A stretch of DNA of 64,000 bases, taken from the NCBI GenBank assembly GCA_028287305.1, contig JAQBPX010000034.1, positions 62,001-126,000 on the forward strand, written 5' to 3'. Source of the DNA: Gemmatimonadota bacterium. Lineage in GTDB: Bacteria > Gemmatimonadota > Gemmatimonadetes > Gemmatimonadales > Gemmatimonadaceae. The notes beneath the pieces are model-generated. The model was not told where the DNA came from. It made no database searches and worked only from the letters and a program-made list of their open reading frames with translations. The translations under genes and the position numbers were made by a program. This document shows, in pieces, positions 17,949 through 27,764 of this stretch (within the stretch, counting starts at the first letter, position 1; each line of letters opens with the position of its first letter).

Positions 17949-19660
17949 CCTCCCCACCAACGTCAGCCCCGACGAACGCGGCGCCGAACGAGGAGGCCCC
18001 TCCGTTTGCGCCAACGTTCGTCGAGGAACTGCTCCGCGTCTTCGTCAAGTCGCTGCGAGCGCACCAGCTCTACCTTCCGAACAACCCGATCTACAAGAGT
18101 GCGATCGACACCGTGCGAAACGGTTTCCTGCCCATCTGGCAGCGAACCGATGAACTGGTGCTGTCGTTCTCCGAATCGGATGTGCGGTGGGCCGGGCAGG
18201 TCGTGCTCGCGGATGAGAGCAAGTCGGCTGACAGCCTGCCGTGGATCTTCTATAAGGATGGCGTCCGCGAGCTGAAGATCATTCCGGGCTTCGAGGACAC
18301 GGAGATCGTGCAGCTGCTCGACATCATCCAGAAGGTCAGGAAGGCAAATGCGGAGGACGACGACCTCCTCACGCTGCTTTGGGAGTCGGACTTCACCACG
18401 CTGCGCTATCGCTACGTGGATCTCGGGCTCGAGCCGGCGGCGCCGCTCGAGGATGGCGCGGAGCCGAAGGAGCACGTGCAGGCCGGGGAAGTATCCGCTG
18501 CCGTGGAGGAAGCGGTCAAGGAGAGCACCGCGGGCAACCTCGTGAACATGTCGGACTTCGACTCCACGCTCTATTTCCTGGACGAGCGCGAGATCGACTA
18601 CCTCCAGAAGGAGATCGATCGCGAGTACAAGGCCGACCTGCGACAGAACGTCCTCGCGATCGTGCTCGACATCTTCGAGACGCAGGCCGACGGTCCCGTG
18701 CGCGAGGAGATTGCCGAGATCCTCGAGAGCCTGCTGGTGCTCCTGCTGGCGGCCGGCCAGTTTCGCGGCGTGGCGTACCTGCTGCGCGAGGCCCAGGTGG
18801 CGGCGCAGCGCGGGCGTGACGTGGCGTCGGACCAGCGCGAGCGACTCTCGCAGCTCCCCGCGCGCCTCAGCGCGCCGGAGTCGCTCTCGCAACTGCTGCA
18901 GGCGCTCGACGAGTCGCCCGAGCTCCCCCCGCAGGACGAACTGAGCGAGCTGTTCGAGCAGCTGCGGCCCGCGGCGCTCGGCACCGTGTTCGCCTGGCTG
19001 GACCGCCTGGAGAACGCGCGACTGCGTCCCCTGCTCGAGCAGGCGGCCGGCCGGCTCGCTTCAACCAACTCGGCGGAGCTGGTCAAGCTGATCCTCTCGA
19101 ACGACGTGGTGGTGGCGCGCGAGGCCGTGAAGCGCGCCGGCGCGCTCAAGACGCTGGCTGCCGTGGGATCGATCGCCAAGCTCCTCAGCGATGGCGAGGC
19201 CGACATCCGCCTGCTCTCGGTGAGCGCGCTCACCGAGATCGGCTCACCCGGCGCGCTGCAGGCACTCGAGCGCGCGGTGGAGGATCGCGATCGCGACGTT
19301 CGCGTCGCGACGGTCAAGGCGCTCGCCGCGCGCGCATACCGGCCGGTGCTGGCGCGCGTGGAAGGAATGGTGAAGGGCAAGGTGCTCAAGGAGTCCGACC
19401 TCACCGAGAAGATGGCGTTCTTCGAGGGCTACGGCGCGCTCTGCGGCGAGGGCGGCGTGGCCTACTTGGACGGACTGCTCAACGGCAAGAGCATGTTCGG
19501 CCGCAAGGAAGATCCGGAGACGCGCGCGTGCGCCGCGATCGCGCTGGGTCGCGTGGGCTCCAAGTCCGCCATGGACGCGCTTCGCAAGGCCAACGAGGAC
19601 AAGGACGTGGTGGTGCGCAACGCGGTGAATCGCGGGCTTCGCGGAGGGGCAGGCACATGA
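17945..19660 (+). CDS. HEAT-repeat protein with novel N-terminal module
   Basis: 571 residues, no signal peptide or membrane segment. The N-terminal module (about 26-128) has the pattern [18 protein letters not shown], then [10 protein letters not shown], then a hydrophobic helix. The same pattern occurs in the adjacent HD-GYP protein. The middle is acidic and helical. The C-terminal third (about 370-570) has HEAT-like repeats, for example [20 protein letters not shown] and [23 protein letters not shown] arrays bind proteins, so it is probably a scaffold for the HD-GYP partner. GTGA overlap with trpB, ATGA overlap into the HD-GYP gene. Function not established. Confidence 0.75.
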   Translation: MTSPPTSAPTNAAPNEEAPPFAPTFVEELLRVFVKSLRAHQLYLPNNPIYKSAIDTVRNGFLPIWQRTDELVLSFSESDVRWAGQVVLADESKSADSLPWIFYKDGVRELKIIPGFEDTEIVQLLDIIQKVRKANAEDDDLLTLLWESDFTTLRYRYVDLGLEPAAPLEDGAEPKEHVQAGEVSAAVEEAVKESTAGNLVNMSDFDSTLYFLDEREIDYLQKEIDREYKADLRQNVLAIVLDIFETQADGPVREEIAEILESLLVLLLAAGQFRGVAYLLREAQVAAQRGRDVASDQRERLSQLPARLSAPESLSQLLQALDESPELPPQDELSELFEQLRPAALGTVFAWLDRLENARLRPLLEQAAGRLASTNSAELVKLILSNDVVVAREAVKRAGALKTLAAVGSIAKLLSDGEADIRLLSVSALTEIGSPGALQALERAVEDRDRDVRVATVKALAARAYRPVLARVEGMVKGKVLKESDLTEKMAFFEGYGALCGEGGVAYLDGLLNGKSMFGRKEDPETRACAAIALGRVGSKSAMDALRKANEDKDVVVRNAVNRGLRGGAGT

Positions 19661-21153
19661 GCGATCCCACGGGACGCACCAGCCAGCCGGCGATGCCGCG
19701 GCCCACGATGGCGATGTCCGCCGCGGCCTTCGCCGAGACGGGAGGCGACTCCTACATTCGCCGGGCGGGTCGCCAGCTGATCCTCTCGCTGTATGGCGCG
19801 CTGCGCTCGATCAAGCTGTACCCGGTGGAGAACGCCGCCGTGCAGAAGGCGATCGAGGACATCGCCACCATCGCGCGCGAGATGCACGCGAGCGAGAGCG
19901 AGATGGAGCTGCGCGTGAGCGGCGAGTTCCTCTTCGTGAACGCCACGCGCCTGCGGCTCGACCTCGACAACTACGCCAGCTTCAGCCACCTGCTGTCGCT
20001 CTTCCGCGCGTCGGGCGTGGGCTCGCTGCAGATGACCACGCCCGCCACGAACAAGGAGTGGCTGATCCTCTGCTCGCTGCTCCAGTCCACCGGGCAGGAC
20101 GCGCCGCACATCCGCTTCCAGCAGCTGCTCGGCAAGCTGGAGAGTGCCGGTGTGCACGCCTTCGCGCTCGGGCAGCCGACCGAGGACGATGGCGACAAGG
20201 AGAAGGCGAAGGAGCGCGCCAAGCGCACCTACTCGCAGTCGGTCGCGGTGACGAAGGACCTGATGACGTCGGTGCGCATGGGGAAGAGCCCAAGCATCAA
20301 GAAGATCAAGCGCGTGGTGCAGGGGATCGTGGACCAGATCCTCAACGAGGAGACGTCGCTCGTGGGCCTCACGGCCATCCGCGACTACGACGAGTACACG
20401 TTCCAGCACTCGGTCAACGTCTGCATCTTCTCGGTGGCGCTCGGCAAGCGGCTCGGCTTCTCCAAGCTGCAGCTGTACGACCTCGGCATGGCCGCGCTCT
20501 TCCATGACATCGGCAAGTCCCGCGTGCCGAGCGAGGTGCTCAACAAGACCGGCGGCCTCTCCGACGACGAGTGGCGCCTGATCGCGGCGCACCCGTGGCT
20601 CGGCGTCCTCTCGCTCTTCCAGGTGCGCGGGTCGCAGGAGTATCCGTATCGCGCGATGGTCTCCGCGTTCGAGCACCACATGAAGGTGGACCTCACCGGC
20701 TATCCGCGGCCGGTGCGCCCGCGCACGCTCAGCATGTTCAGCAAGATCATCGCGGTCTCCGACGGATTCGACGCCGCCACCTCGCGCCGCGCCTACCAGA
20801 CCGTGCCGCTGAACCCCGCGCAGGTGATGCAGGAGATGCGCGACAACCCGCGGCGCGGCATGGACCAGGTGCTCGTGAAGGCGTTCGTGAACCTCACGGG
20901 CATCTATCCGGTCGGCACGCTCGTGGTGCTCGACACCTTCGAGCTCGGCATCGTGCACGCGGTGAACCCGCTGCAGGAGATGCTCTCACGGCCGCTCACG
21001 CGCATCATCAGCGACCCGATGGGCAACCTGGTCTTCCCGGGAGAGATCATCGACCTCGCCGACCGAGATGAAGCCGGCGTGTTCCGCCGGACGATCATCA
21101 AGACCGAGAACCCCGACCGGTATGGCATTCGTGTCGGCGATTACTTCGTCTGA
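19657..21153 (+). CDS. HD-GYP domain protein, variant GYP motif
   Basis: 498 residues. N-terminal module about 37-142 resembles that of the preceding HEAT protein. The C-terminal HD-GYP domain (about 225-440) keeps ALFHDIGKSRVP and HSVNV, but the signature HHExxDGxGYP reads HHMKVDLTGYP, with Met for Glu and Leu for Gly. HD-GYP enzymes hydrolyse cyclic di-GMP or related cyclic dinucleotides at a metal centre. The HD pair and GYP remain, so activity is possible but the altered signature makes substrate uncertain. About 60 residues beyond the domain may be a beta-rich C-terminal piece. Overlaps trpA by 32 bases. Confidence 0.85.
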   Translation: MSDPTGRTSQPAMPRPTMAMSAAAFAETGGDSYIRRAGRQLILSLYGALRSIKLYPVENAAVQKAIEDIATIAREMHASESEMELRVSGEFLFVNATRLRLDLDNYASFSHLLSLFRASGVGSLQMTTPATNKEWLILCSLLQSTGQDAPHIRFQQLLGKLESAGVHAFALGQPTEDDGDKEKAKERAKRTYSQSVAVTKDLMTSVRMGKSPSIKKIKRVVQGIVDQILNEETSLVGLTAIRDYDEYTFQHSVNVCIFSVALGKRLGFSKLQLYDLGMAALFHDIGKSRVPSEVLNKTGGLSDDEWRLIAAHPWLGVLSLFQVRGSQEYPYRAMVSAFEHHMKVDLTGYPRPVRPRTLSMFSKIIAVSDGFDAATSRRAYQTVPLNPAQVMQEMRDNPRRGMDQVLVKAFVNLTGIYPVGTLVVLDTFELGIVHAVNPLQEMLSRPLTRIISDPMGNLVFPGEIIDLADRDEAGVFRRTIIKTENPDRYGIRVGDYFV

Positions 21154-21922
21154 GGCGATCGGCGCCCGCTTCGCTGCACTCCGCTCGGCAGGACGCACGG
21201 CGCTCGTACCCTACGTGACGGCTGGCCATCCCGACGCTGGCGCCACCGTCGCCCTGCTGCAGGGACTGGAGGCCGCGGGCGCCGACGTCATCGAGGTCGG
21301 CGTGCCGTTCAGCGACCCGATGGCGGATGGGCCGGTGATCCAGGCGAGCTCGCAGCGCGCGCTCGAGCAGGGGATGACCTTCGACGGCGTGCTCTCGGCG
21401 ATCTCGCGCGCCGGCGTCGGCGTCCCCATCGTGCTGTTCAGCTACCTGAACCCGGTCCTGTCGGCGGGTCCTGATGCGCTGCGCCGCGCCGCGGATGCCG
21501 GCGTGCACGGGCTGCTCGTCACCGACCTGCCCGTGGGATCGGATCCCGCGACGGAGGCGATGATCGGGGAGGGGCCGCTCGCGTTCATCCGGCTCGTGGC
21601 GCCCACCACTCCGCTGGAACGGATGCGGGAGATCGCGACGCACGGCAGCGGATTCGTCTACCTGATCAGCCGCACGGGAGTCACGGGCATGCGGGACGAG
21701 CTGCCGGCCGACCTGCCGGATTCCGTGGCGCGCCTGCGACAGGCGACTGAGCTGCCGATCTGCGTCGGCTTCGGTGTCTCTCGCCCGGAGCAGGCGGCGT
21801 CGGTGGCGCGGCTCGCCGATGGCGTGGTGGTCGGCAGTGCCATCGTGCGCGCCGCCGGCGAGTCCACCGAGGCAGCGCTTTCGCTCGCGCGCTCGCTCCG
21901 CTCGGCCATCGACGGCGCCTGA
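21122..21922 (+). CDS. trpA: Tryptophan synthase alpha chain
   Basis: Cleaves indole-3-glycerol phosphate and passes indole to TrpB. 266 residues. Catalytic Glu58 and Asp69 lie in the conserved [28 protein letters not shown] and [10 protein letters not shown] form the phosphate site. I chose ATG 21122, inside the HD-GYP gene; GTG 21131 in the same frame is an alternative. The stop shares one base with the following transducer's ATG. Its separation from trpB by two signalling genes is unusual. Confidence 0.95.
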   Translation: MAFVSAITSSEAIGARFAALRSAGRTALVPYVTAGHPDAGATVALLQGLEAAGADVIEVGVPFSDPMADGPVIQASSQRALEQGMTFDGVLSAISRAGVGVPIVLFSYLNPVLSAGPDALRRAADAGVHGLLVTDLPVGSDPATEAMIGEGPLAFIRLVAPTTPLERMREIATHGSGFVYLISRTGVTGMRDELPADLPDSVARLRQATELPICVGFGVSRPEQAASVARLADGVVVGSAIVRAAGESTEAALSLARSLRSAIDGA

Positions 21923-24003
21923 TGACGCGCTTCCTGCGGCTGTATGCGCGAGTGATTGGGGTGATCGGCACCCTGGTGCTCGCCGCCGCGCTCTTCAGTG
22001 ACCCTCGCTGGCTGACCGAATGGCGCGGCCTCGCGCTGGTACTCGGCGCGACGTTCTCGTTCCGCCTGTTCCAGATTCCGCTCACCAAGTACGGCGCGCT
22101 GAACCTGCTCGGGGTGCCGGCTGTCGCCGGCGCGCTGGCGATCGGCGCGCCATCCACCGCGTTCGGGCTCTACCTCGGCATCTATCTCGCCGACCGGCTC
22201 GCGCTGCGGAAGCCGAGCGAGGCGAGCTGGATCAACGCCGGACGCGAGGTGGTGGCGCTGGTCTCCGCGTACGGGTTCTTCTCGTGGGCGAGCCTGCTCA
22301 CGGTGGGCAACCGCGACGCGGGGCTCGTGGCGGAGGACCTGCCGGCGCTGGCACTGTTCGTCTTCGCGTACTTCCTGATCAGCCGCGCGCTTCTCTACTT
22401 CTCGCTGCTCTTCCGCGACAAGCTGCTGGACGAGGAGAAGTCGCTGATCCTCCGCTATGAGGTGATCGGCTTCGGCGCGTCCACCATTGCGGTGGCGGTG
22501 ATCCTGCTGGCGCTCAGCAGCCTGGGCCCCGCCGGCTGGATCGTGGTGGCCGTGGTGCTCGGACTGGCCGGGCTGCTGGTGAAGCGCATCCTGGAGGAGG
22601 CGGTTGCGGCGGAGGAGCTCAACAAGATCCTCGCGATGGAGCAGATCGTGTCGTCGGACGTGTCGCTCGCCGACGCGTTCCGGCGCATCGAGGCGCTGGC
22701 GCACCGACTGGTGGACTGGATGGACTTCCGCATCTACCGGTTGGCGGAAGATGAATTGCGGCTGGTGTGGACGCACGAGCACCGGTACGTGACCACCACG
22801 CTGCAGCCACCGCCGCATGCCGGGCGCCTGCGCGCGGATGCGCTCACGCGCGGCGAGCCGGTGCTGGTGGCGGACGCGTTCGCCGACGCGCGCGTCCTGC
22901 AGGAGGGGCTGAAGGCGCGCAGCCTGGTGATCATCCCGCTGCGCTTCGGTGACCGCAACGTGGGCCTGCTGGAGCTGGAGCACCACAAGCGCGGCGCCTA
23001 CACGCAGAAGGAAGTGACGCTGATCCGGCGCTTCGCGAACCAGCTCGCCACCACGCTGCACATCCACGACCTGCGGCAGCCGCTGCTCGAGGCGATGCGA
23101 CGCGTGAGCTCGCAGCTCGACACGCTCAACGATTCCGTGCGCGCACTGCGCGGCGGGGGCGAGTCCGTGGCGCGCACGATCACCGAGATCAGCCGGGGAA
23201 TCGTGGAGGAGAGCGACCAGCTGAACCGCAGCCTGGAGGCCACGCGCTCGCTGCACGAGGCCACGCAGGGCGTGGTGCGCGAAGGGAGTGGGGCAGCGGA
23301 CGCGAGCCTCCGCGCCACGGAGATCGCCGCGGAGCATCGCCTCACCATCGCCACCGCCATCGAGCGCCTGATCAACGTGAAGGGGTTCGTGGGGGAAAGC
23401 GGCGCACAGGTCGAGGTGCTGGCGAAGACCACGCGCCGGATCACGGAGTTCATCGCCGTGATCAAGGAGCTCGCCGACCAGACGAACCTGCTCGCACTCA
23501 ACGCGGCCATCGAGGCCGCCCGCGCGGGTACGCAGGGGCAGGGCTTCGCGGTGGTCGCCGACGAGGTCCGCAAGCTGGCGGAGCAGAGCGCTCAGGCGTC
23601 CGATGAGGCAGCGGACATCCTGCTGGGCTTCGAGGACCAGATGCGTCGCGTCGCCTCGCAGATGTCGCGGGGGCAGGCGATCGTGCGCGACGTGGAGACG
23701 CTCTCGGAGGGCGCCCGCTCCGCGCTCGACCGCATCGTGGAAGCCACGGCCCAGGCCGCACAGGGGGCGCAGCGCATCGCCTTCACCTCTCGCGAGCAGG
23801 AGATCGAGTTCTCCCGGTTGCGCGAGCGCGTGATGCGCGTGGCGGAGATCTCGCAGCGCAACCGCGCGGGGGCGGAGAACGTGAGCGCGTCGGCGCGCGA
23901 GCAGGCCACGGCCCTTCGCGAGCTCGAGGGGGCCGCGCACGAGCTGCGGAGCGTCGCGGTGTACCTCAGCGACCTCACGCACCGCATCACCAGCGTCGGC
24001 TGA
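21922..24003 (+). CDS. Membrane-anchored chemotaxis-type transducer with GAF domain
   Basis: 693 residues. About six or seven hydrophobic segments occupy residues 1-215, followed by a GAF-like domain (about 240-375: [30 protein letters not shown]) and a C-terminal methyl-accepting signalling domain (about 400-690). The hairpin tip [22 protein letters not shown] and [15 protein letters not shown] are clear. There is no periplasmic ligand-binding domain and no obvious HAMP. The C-terminus lacks an obvious CheR-docking pentapeptide. No che genes are nearby. It probably feeds a chemosensory-like pathway from an internal or membrane cue. Confidence 0.85.
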   Translation: MTRFLRLYARVIGVIGTLVLAAALFSDPRWLTEWRGLALVLGATFSFRLFQIPLTKYGALNLLGVPAVAGALAIGAPSTAFGLYLGIYLADRLALRKPSEASWINAGREVVALVSAYGFFSWASLLTVGNRDAGLVAEDLPALALFVFAYFLISRALLYFSLLFRDKLLDEEKSLILRYEVIGFGASTIAVAVILLALSSLGPAGWIVVAVVLGLAGLLVKRILEEAVAAEELNKILAMEQIVSSDVSLADAFRRIEALAHRLVDWMDFRIYRLAEDELRLVWTHEHRYVTTTLQPPPHAGRLRADALTRGEPVLVADAFADARVLQEGLKARSLVIIPLRFGDRNVGLLELEHHKRGAYTQKEVTLIRRFANQLATTLHIHDLRQPLLEAMRRVSSQLDTLNDSVRALRGGGESVARTITEISRGIVEESDQLNRSLEATRSLHEATQGVVREGSGAADASLRATEIAAEHRLTIATAIERLINVKGFVGESGAQVEVLAKTTRRITEFIAVIKELADQTNLLALNAAIEAARAGTQGQGFAVVADEVRKLAEQSAQASDEAADILLGFEDQMRRVASQMSRGQAIVRDVETLSEGARSALDRIVEATAQAAQGAQRIAFTSREQEIEFSRLRERVMRVAEISQRNRAGAENVSASAREQATALRELEGAAHELRSVAVYLSDLTHRITSVG

Positions 24004-24010
24004 TCGCACG

Positions 24011-24361
24011 ATGACGGGCGACACGATCACGCTGCAGCGCATGCGATTTCACGTGCGCGTCGGGATCCTGCCTCACGAGCGCGAGCTCGCGCAGCCGCTG
24101 GAGGTCGACCTCGCCGTGGTCATCGCGCCGGCGTTTGGGCAGCTGCGCGTGGACTATCGTGAGCTCCATGCGGCCACCGCCTCGGTGGTGGAGGACGGGC
24201 CGCACGAGTACATCGAGACCATTGCCGAGCGCATCGCGGCGGGCGCGCTCGCCATCGCGCACGTGACGGTGGCTCGCGTCGCGGTTCGCAAGCCGATGGT
24301 GGCGCTGCCGGGCCCGCTCGACTACGCCGAGGTGCGAATCGAGCGCACGCGGGATGCGTGA
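24011..24361 (+). CDS. folB: Dihydroneopterin aldolase
   Basis: Folate pathway enzyme making 6-hydroxymethyl-dihydropterin. 116 residues, normal length. LQRMRFHVRVGILPHERE is the N-terminal signature with the substrate-binding Glu23. The catalytic Lys is in VAVRKPMVALPG near the C-terminus. Starts 8 bases after the transducer stop and overlaps folK by 8 bases; the two enzymes act consecutively. Confidence 0.93.
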   Translation: MTGDTITLQRMRFHVRVGILPHERELAQPLEVDLAVVIAPAFGQLRVDYRELHAATASVVEDGPHEYIETIAERIAAGALAIAHVTVARVAVRKPMVALPGPLDYAEVRIERTRDA

Positions 24362-24770
24362 CGTGGCCTACGTCGCGCTCGGGTCGAACGTGGGCGATCG
24401 TCATGCGCTGCTCGCAGCGGCGCGAGACGCGATGGCAGCGCTGCCCGGCTCTCGCATCGTCGCCATGACGGAAGTGGAGGAGACTGCGCCGCTCGGCCCC
24501 GTGCCGCAGGGCGCCTTCCTCAACCAGATGGTGGCGCTGGAAACCACGCTCGAGCCGCGCGCGCTGCTTTCCGCCCTGCACGCGATAGAGCGCGCCTCCG
24601 GCCGCGAGCGTCGTGAGCGCTGGGGCCCTCGCACGCTCGACCTCGACATCGTGGCCTTCGCTGCGCAGCGCGTGACGGATGCCGAGCTGGTGGTGCCGCA
24701 TCCCGAGCTGCCCAATCGCGACTTCTGGCAGCGAGAGCTGGCCGAGCTCGAATCCACGGTGAAGTCGTGA
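24354..24770 (+). CDS. folK: 6-hydroxymethyl-7,8-dihydropterin pyrophosphokinase
   Basis: Pyrophosphorylates the FolB product with ATP. 138 residues, slightly short for the family but complete. YVALGSNVGDR opens the protein, and RWGPRTLDLDIV is the HPPK signature with the two metal-binding Asp residues. The stop overlaps the next gene as GTGA. Confidence 0.95.
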   Translation: MRDVAYVALGSNVGDRHALLAAARDAMAALPGSRIVAMTEVEETAPLGPVPQGAFLNQMVALETTLEPRALLSALHAIERASGRERRERWGPRTLDLDIVAFAAQRVTDAELVVPHPELPNRDFWQRELAELESTVKS

Positions 24771-25327
24771 GTGAAGACTCGAGACACATGCAACTGGTCG
24801 AGCTGCCCTCGTGGTCCGTGGTCACCCCACGCCGCCGTGAGCACATCACGCGCGTCACGGCGCTGCTGGATGAGTGGGCACGGGCGCTCGAGGTGACGAC
24901 CACCGAGCGCACCGCCTGGTGTGATGCAGGCCGCCTGCACGACGCCTTGCGTGATGCCGAGGAGCCGCAGCTTCGCTCCCTCGCCGGCCGCGATGCGGGC
25001 TATACGCTCGAGATGCTGCACGGGCCCGCCGCGGCCGTGAAGCTCGCGCAGGAGGGAGAGGCGCGCGCGTCGCTGCTCGCGGCGATCCGCTTTCACACGG
25101 TGGGCAACGCCGCGTGGGACCGCACCGGTCGCGCGCTGTACATGGCGGACTTCCTCGAGCCGGGCCGCCGCTTCTCGGTCGGTGATCGCGCATTCCTCGC
25201 CGCGCAGGTTCCGCTCGACTTCGACGGCGTCTTCCGCCAGGTGGTTCGCATGCGCATGGAGCACGCGCTGCGCGAGGGCCACCGCCTGTTCCACGAGACG
25301 GTGGACCTCTGGGACTCCGTGCGATGA
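24767..25327 (+). CDS. HD-domain hydrolase, YqeK-like
   Basis: 186 residues. His/Asp ligands follow the HD pattern: RREHITRV, AGRLHDALRD, LEMLHGPAAAV and AIRFHTVGNAAWD, then LYMADFLEPGR, closely resembling YqeK-type enzymes that split diadenosine tetraphosphate symmetrically. YqeK is usually next to nadD; here it follows folK and precedes a LytR_C protein. Family assignment rests on motif order; exact substrate is inferred. Confidence 0.75.
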   Translation: MSEDSRHMQLVELPSWSVVTPRRREHITRVTALLDEWARALEVTTTERTAWCDAGRLHDALRDAEEPQLRSLAGRDAGYTLEMLHGPAAAVKLAQEGEARASLLAAIRFHTVGNAAWDRTGRALYMADFLEPGRRFSVGDRAFLAAQVPLDFDGVFRQVVRMRMEHALREGHRLFHETVDLWDSVR

Positions 25328-25764
25328 AGCGTGGCCGCTGGCTGCTGGCCGCGCTGCTCCTCCTGGTCCTGCTCGGCACCGCGGGGGCGCTGGTGCGCAA
25401 GCGAATGCAGGCACCCGTGGCCGCTGGGGGCGTGGTGGTCGCAACGCCGGATGCCAGCGCGCCGAGCGGCGTGCGCATCAAGGTGGAAGTGCTGAACGCA
25501 ACGCGGGTGCGGGGACTCGCGCGACGCGCGACGATGCTCCTGCGAGATCGCGGCTTCGACGTGGTGGCCGTGGCCACCGCGCAGCCGCAGCAGGACGAGA
25601 CCGTGGTGATCGACCGCTCGAACCACCCGGAGTGGGCGCAGCGCGTGGCGAAGGCACTCGGCTCGGCGCGCGTGGAATCGCGCGCCGATGGGTCACGCTA
25701 CCTGGACGTCACCGTGCTCGTCGGGCGCACCTGGCGCCCGCCGGCCGAGCCGTTCTACCCGTAG
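25324..25764 (+). CDS. Membrane-anchored LytR_C-domain protein
   Basis: 146 residues. One N-terminal membrane segment (about 6-24, LLAALLLLVLLGTAGALV), then a LytR/CpsA/Psr C-terminal-type domain: IKVEVLNATRVRGLARRATMLLRDRGFDVV. The catalytic LCP domain is absent, so it is a stand-alone accessory domain facing the envelope. ATGA overlap with the YqeK-like gene. Its last 72 bases overlap the 3' end of rlmN on the other strand. Confidence 0.75.
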   Translation: MKRGRWLLAALLLLVLLGTAGALVRKRMQAPVAAGGVVVATPDASAPSGVRIKVEVLNATRVRGLARRATMLLRDRGFDVVAVATAQPQQDETVVIDRSNHPEWAQRVAKALGSARVESRADGSRYLDVTVLVGRTWRPPAEPFYP

Positions 25765-26781
25765 CTGGCCACAGGCCGCGGCGATGTCCATGCCGCGGCT
25801 CTTCCGGGTCGCCACCTCGATCCCCTGCGACTTGAGCTCGCGCGCGAACGCGGCGATGCGGTCGTTGGGGCTCGCCTTGAACCCGCGCGCGCCGCCCGGG
25901 TGCAGGGGGATCAGGTTCACGAACGCGCGGCACTCCCGCGCGAGCTGCGCGAGTTGCAGTGCGTGCTCCACGCGATCGTTCACGTCGCCCAGCATCACGT
26001 ACTCGAAGGTCACGCGCCGGTCGAATACCTGCGCGGCGGCGATCACCTGGCTGAGCGGGTACTTCGTGTTGATCGGCATCAGCTCCTGCCGCAGCGCGTC
26101 GCTCGGGGCGTGGATCGAGATCGCGAGGCGGAACTGTTCCGGGCGCTCGCCGAGTGCCACGATGCCCGGCAGGATCCCCACCGTGCTGATCGTGATGTGC
26201 CGCGCGCCGATGCCGAGCCCCTCTGGGTCGTTGAGCACCGTGAGGGTCGGGTCCACCGCGCGCCAGTTCATCATCGGCTCGCCCATTCCCATGAACACGA
26301 TGTTCGTGACGCGAATCGGGTCCTCGACCAGCCGCATCTCGCGCACCTGCCCGGCGATCTCGTGCACGGCGAGGTTGCGCTGGAATCCCATCGCCCCGGT
26401 CGCGCAGAACGCGCAGGCGAGCGCGCAACCGGCCTGCGACGAGATGCAGAGCGTCACCCGGTTGCCCTCGGGGATCGCCACGGTCTCGATCGCCTGTCCG
26501 TCGTGCAGGCGGAAGAGGAACTTCTGCGTGCCGTCGCTCGAGCGCTGGCGCGTGATCACTTCCAGGCGCGGGATCCTGAATGCAACGGCGAGCCGCTCGC
26601 GCAGCGCCACGGGAAGCTCGGTGATGTCGTCGAAGGTCGCGACCGGGTCCGCCCACAGGCGGCGCGCCACCTGCCTGGCGCGATACGCAGGCAGCTTCTC
26701 GGCGCGCATGAACGCCTCCAGCCGGTGGAGTGCCTCGCGGGGAGTGAGTTCGAGCAGGTTTTCGCCGGGTCGAGCGGTCAT
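25693..26781 (-). CDS. rlmN: Dual-specificity RNA methyltransferase RlmN
   Basis: Radical-SAM enzyme methylating C2 of A2503 in 23S rRNA and A37 in some tRNAs. 362 residues. The 4Fe-4S-binding CxxxCxxC is Cys119, Cys123 and Cys126 (GCALACAFC). The methyl-carrying Cys near the C-terminus lies in GMDIAAACGQL. IVFMGMGEPMMN and ISIHAP are other family motifs. About 20 residues past the usual end (RRAPGAPDEHGDVQVA) are encoded opposite the LytR_C gene. ATG overlaps the preceding outer-membrane gene stop. Confidence 0.95.
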   Translation of the reverse strand: MTARPGENLLELTPREALHRLEAFMRAEKLPAYRARQVARRLWADPVATFDDITELPVALRERLAVAFRIPRLEVITRQRSSDGTQKFLFRLHDGQAIETVAIPEGNRVTLCISSQAGCALACAFCATGAMGFQRNLAVHEIAGQVREMRLVEDPIRVTNIVFMGMGEPMMNWRAVDPTLTVLNDPEGLGIGARHITISTVGILPGIVALGERPEQFRLAISIHAPSDALRQELMPINTKYPLSQVIAAAQVFDRRVTFEYVMLGDVNDRVEHALQLAQLARECRAFVNLIPLHPGGARGFKASPNDRIAAFARELKSQGIEVATRKSRGMDIAAACGQLRVERLGRRAPGAPDEHGDVQVA

Positions 26782-27674
26782 CGGAACACCGAAGTGAGCA
26801 GGAACTGGTAGCTGGCGCCGAGGCCCGTGCCGGATTCCTCGCGCGCCACGCCAACCGTGTAGCGGGCATATCGCAGTCCGAACCCCAGCCTGGCGCGCAT
26901 GGTGGCCACGCCGTGGTCGCTCGACCGAGACAGCCCGCCGTTCAGCGAAAGCTGGCGATAGTCGAGCGTCGCGAAGGGGAAGACCTCGCCGCCCCGGCGA
27001 TCGAGGTGCGAAGCCGCCACCCCGCCGCGCAGCAGGAGCGTGCTGTCCCGCCGCAGCAGCGGCAGGTCGGCACTCGCAAAGTACTCGGCCGCCTCGCGCG
27101 CGCTTCCCTGGGGGCTGAGCAGGAAGGTGGACATCGCGAGCCGAACGGGGGTGCCGAGGGTGCGCGCGATCAGCAGGCCGGCGTCCAGCGCGACATCGCT
27201 GCGGTGCACCTGGTCGGCCTGCCCGTTCCGCGCCCGCAGCGACACGCCGATCGCCGCACCGCGCCAGCGTCGCGCCGCGGCAATGGAGTAGACCGTGGTA
27301 TTGTAGGCGATCTCGTTCCCGATGGTCTGCGGGTCACTCTCCGTGCGCACCAGGTCGATGATCGCCGCGCGCGCCACGGTGATGCCCACACCCCACCCGC
27401 GACCCACGGACCCGGAGGCTGCGAGGATCTGCGCCGAAACGCCCTGGTCGATGGGAGTGTTCAGGGCAGAGACGCCGATCCTGAGCCGAAACGCCGGGTC
27501 GGGCGCGACCGTCGCGGGGTTCCAGAAGCCACCGCCGAGCGCTCCCGCGACCGACTGCGGCTCCGCCATGGCCCCCACCGGGAACATCAGCAGGTCCCTT
27601 CCAGGGGTCTCCTGCGCCACGGCGGGGAGGGTCCAGCAAGCCGTCAGCGCAACGGCGAAGATCAAGCGGCGCAT
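26778..27674 (-). CDS. Outer-membrane beta-barrel protein, PorV/UPF0164-like
   Basis: 298 residues from MRRLIFAVALTACWTLPAVAQ, a Sec signal cleaved after VAQ. The mature part opens with VGAMAEPQSVAGALGGGFWNPATVA, the Gly-rich plug-like start seen in PorV/PorQ-type proteins, then alternating beta strands ending LGASYQFLLTSVFR, an outer-membrane barrel C-terminus ending in Phe-Arg rather than Phe. Exact role unknown. The start is chosen because a promoter ends 7 bases before this ATG; an upstream in-frame start would span the promoter. Co-transcribed with rlmN. Confidence 0.65.
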   Translation of the reverse strand: MRRLIFAVALTACWTLPAVAQETPGRDLLMFPVGAMAEPQSVAGALGGGFWNPATVAPDPAFRLRIGVSALNTPIDQGVSAQILAASGSVGRGWGVGITVARAAIIDLVRTESDPQTIGNEIAYNTTVYSIAAARRWRGAAIGVSLRARNGQADQVHRSDVALDAGLLIARTLGTPVRLAMSTFLLSPQGSAREAAEYFASADLPLLRRDSTLLLRGGVAASHLDRRGGEVFPFATLDYRQLSLNGGLSRSSDHGVATMRARLGFGLRYARYTVGVAREESGTGLGASYQFLLTSVFR

Positions 27675-27710
27675 GGAGTTGACAGTACCCGGCACGGCTC
27701 GCGGGGTCAA
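27675..27710 (-). promoter_or_regulatory. Promoter of the outer-membrane protein/rlmN unit
   Basis: On the minus strand: TTGACC (27710-27705), 17-base spacer, TACTGT (27687-27682), CAACTCC, then ATG at 27674. The predicted start site coincides with the ATG, so the message is probably leaderless. Confidence 0.65.
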
Positions 27711-27764
27711 GCGACGTGACTACCCCGCGCCCCCCAAAGCCGTTAGAATCCTAGCTTCGATGCG

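Noticed and set aside
21658-24042. 794-codon open frame opposite the transducer gene
   Set aside because: Composition (His/Arg/Gln-rich) typical of antisense frames; the transducer is unmistakable.
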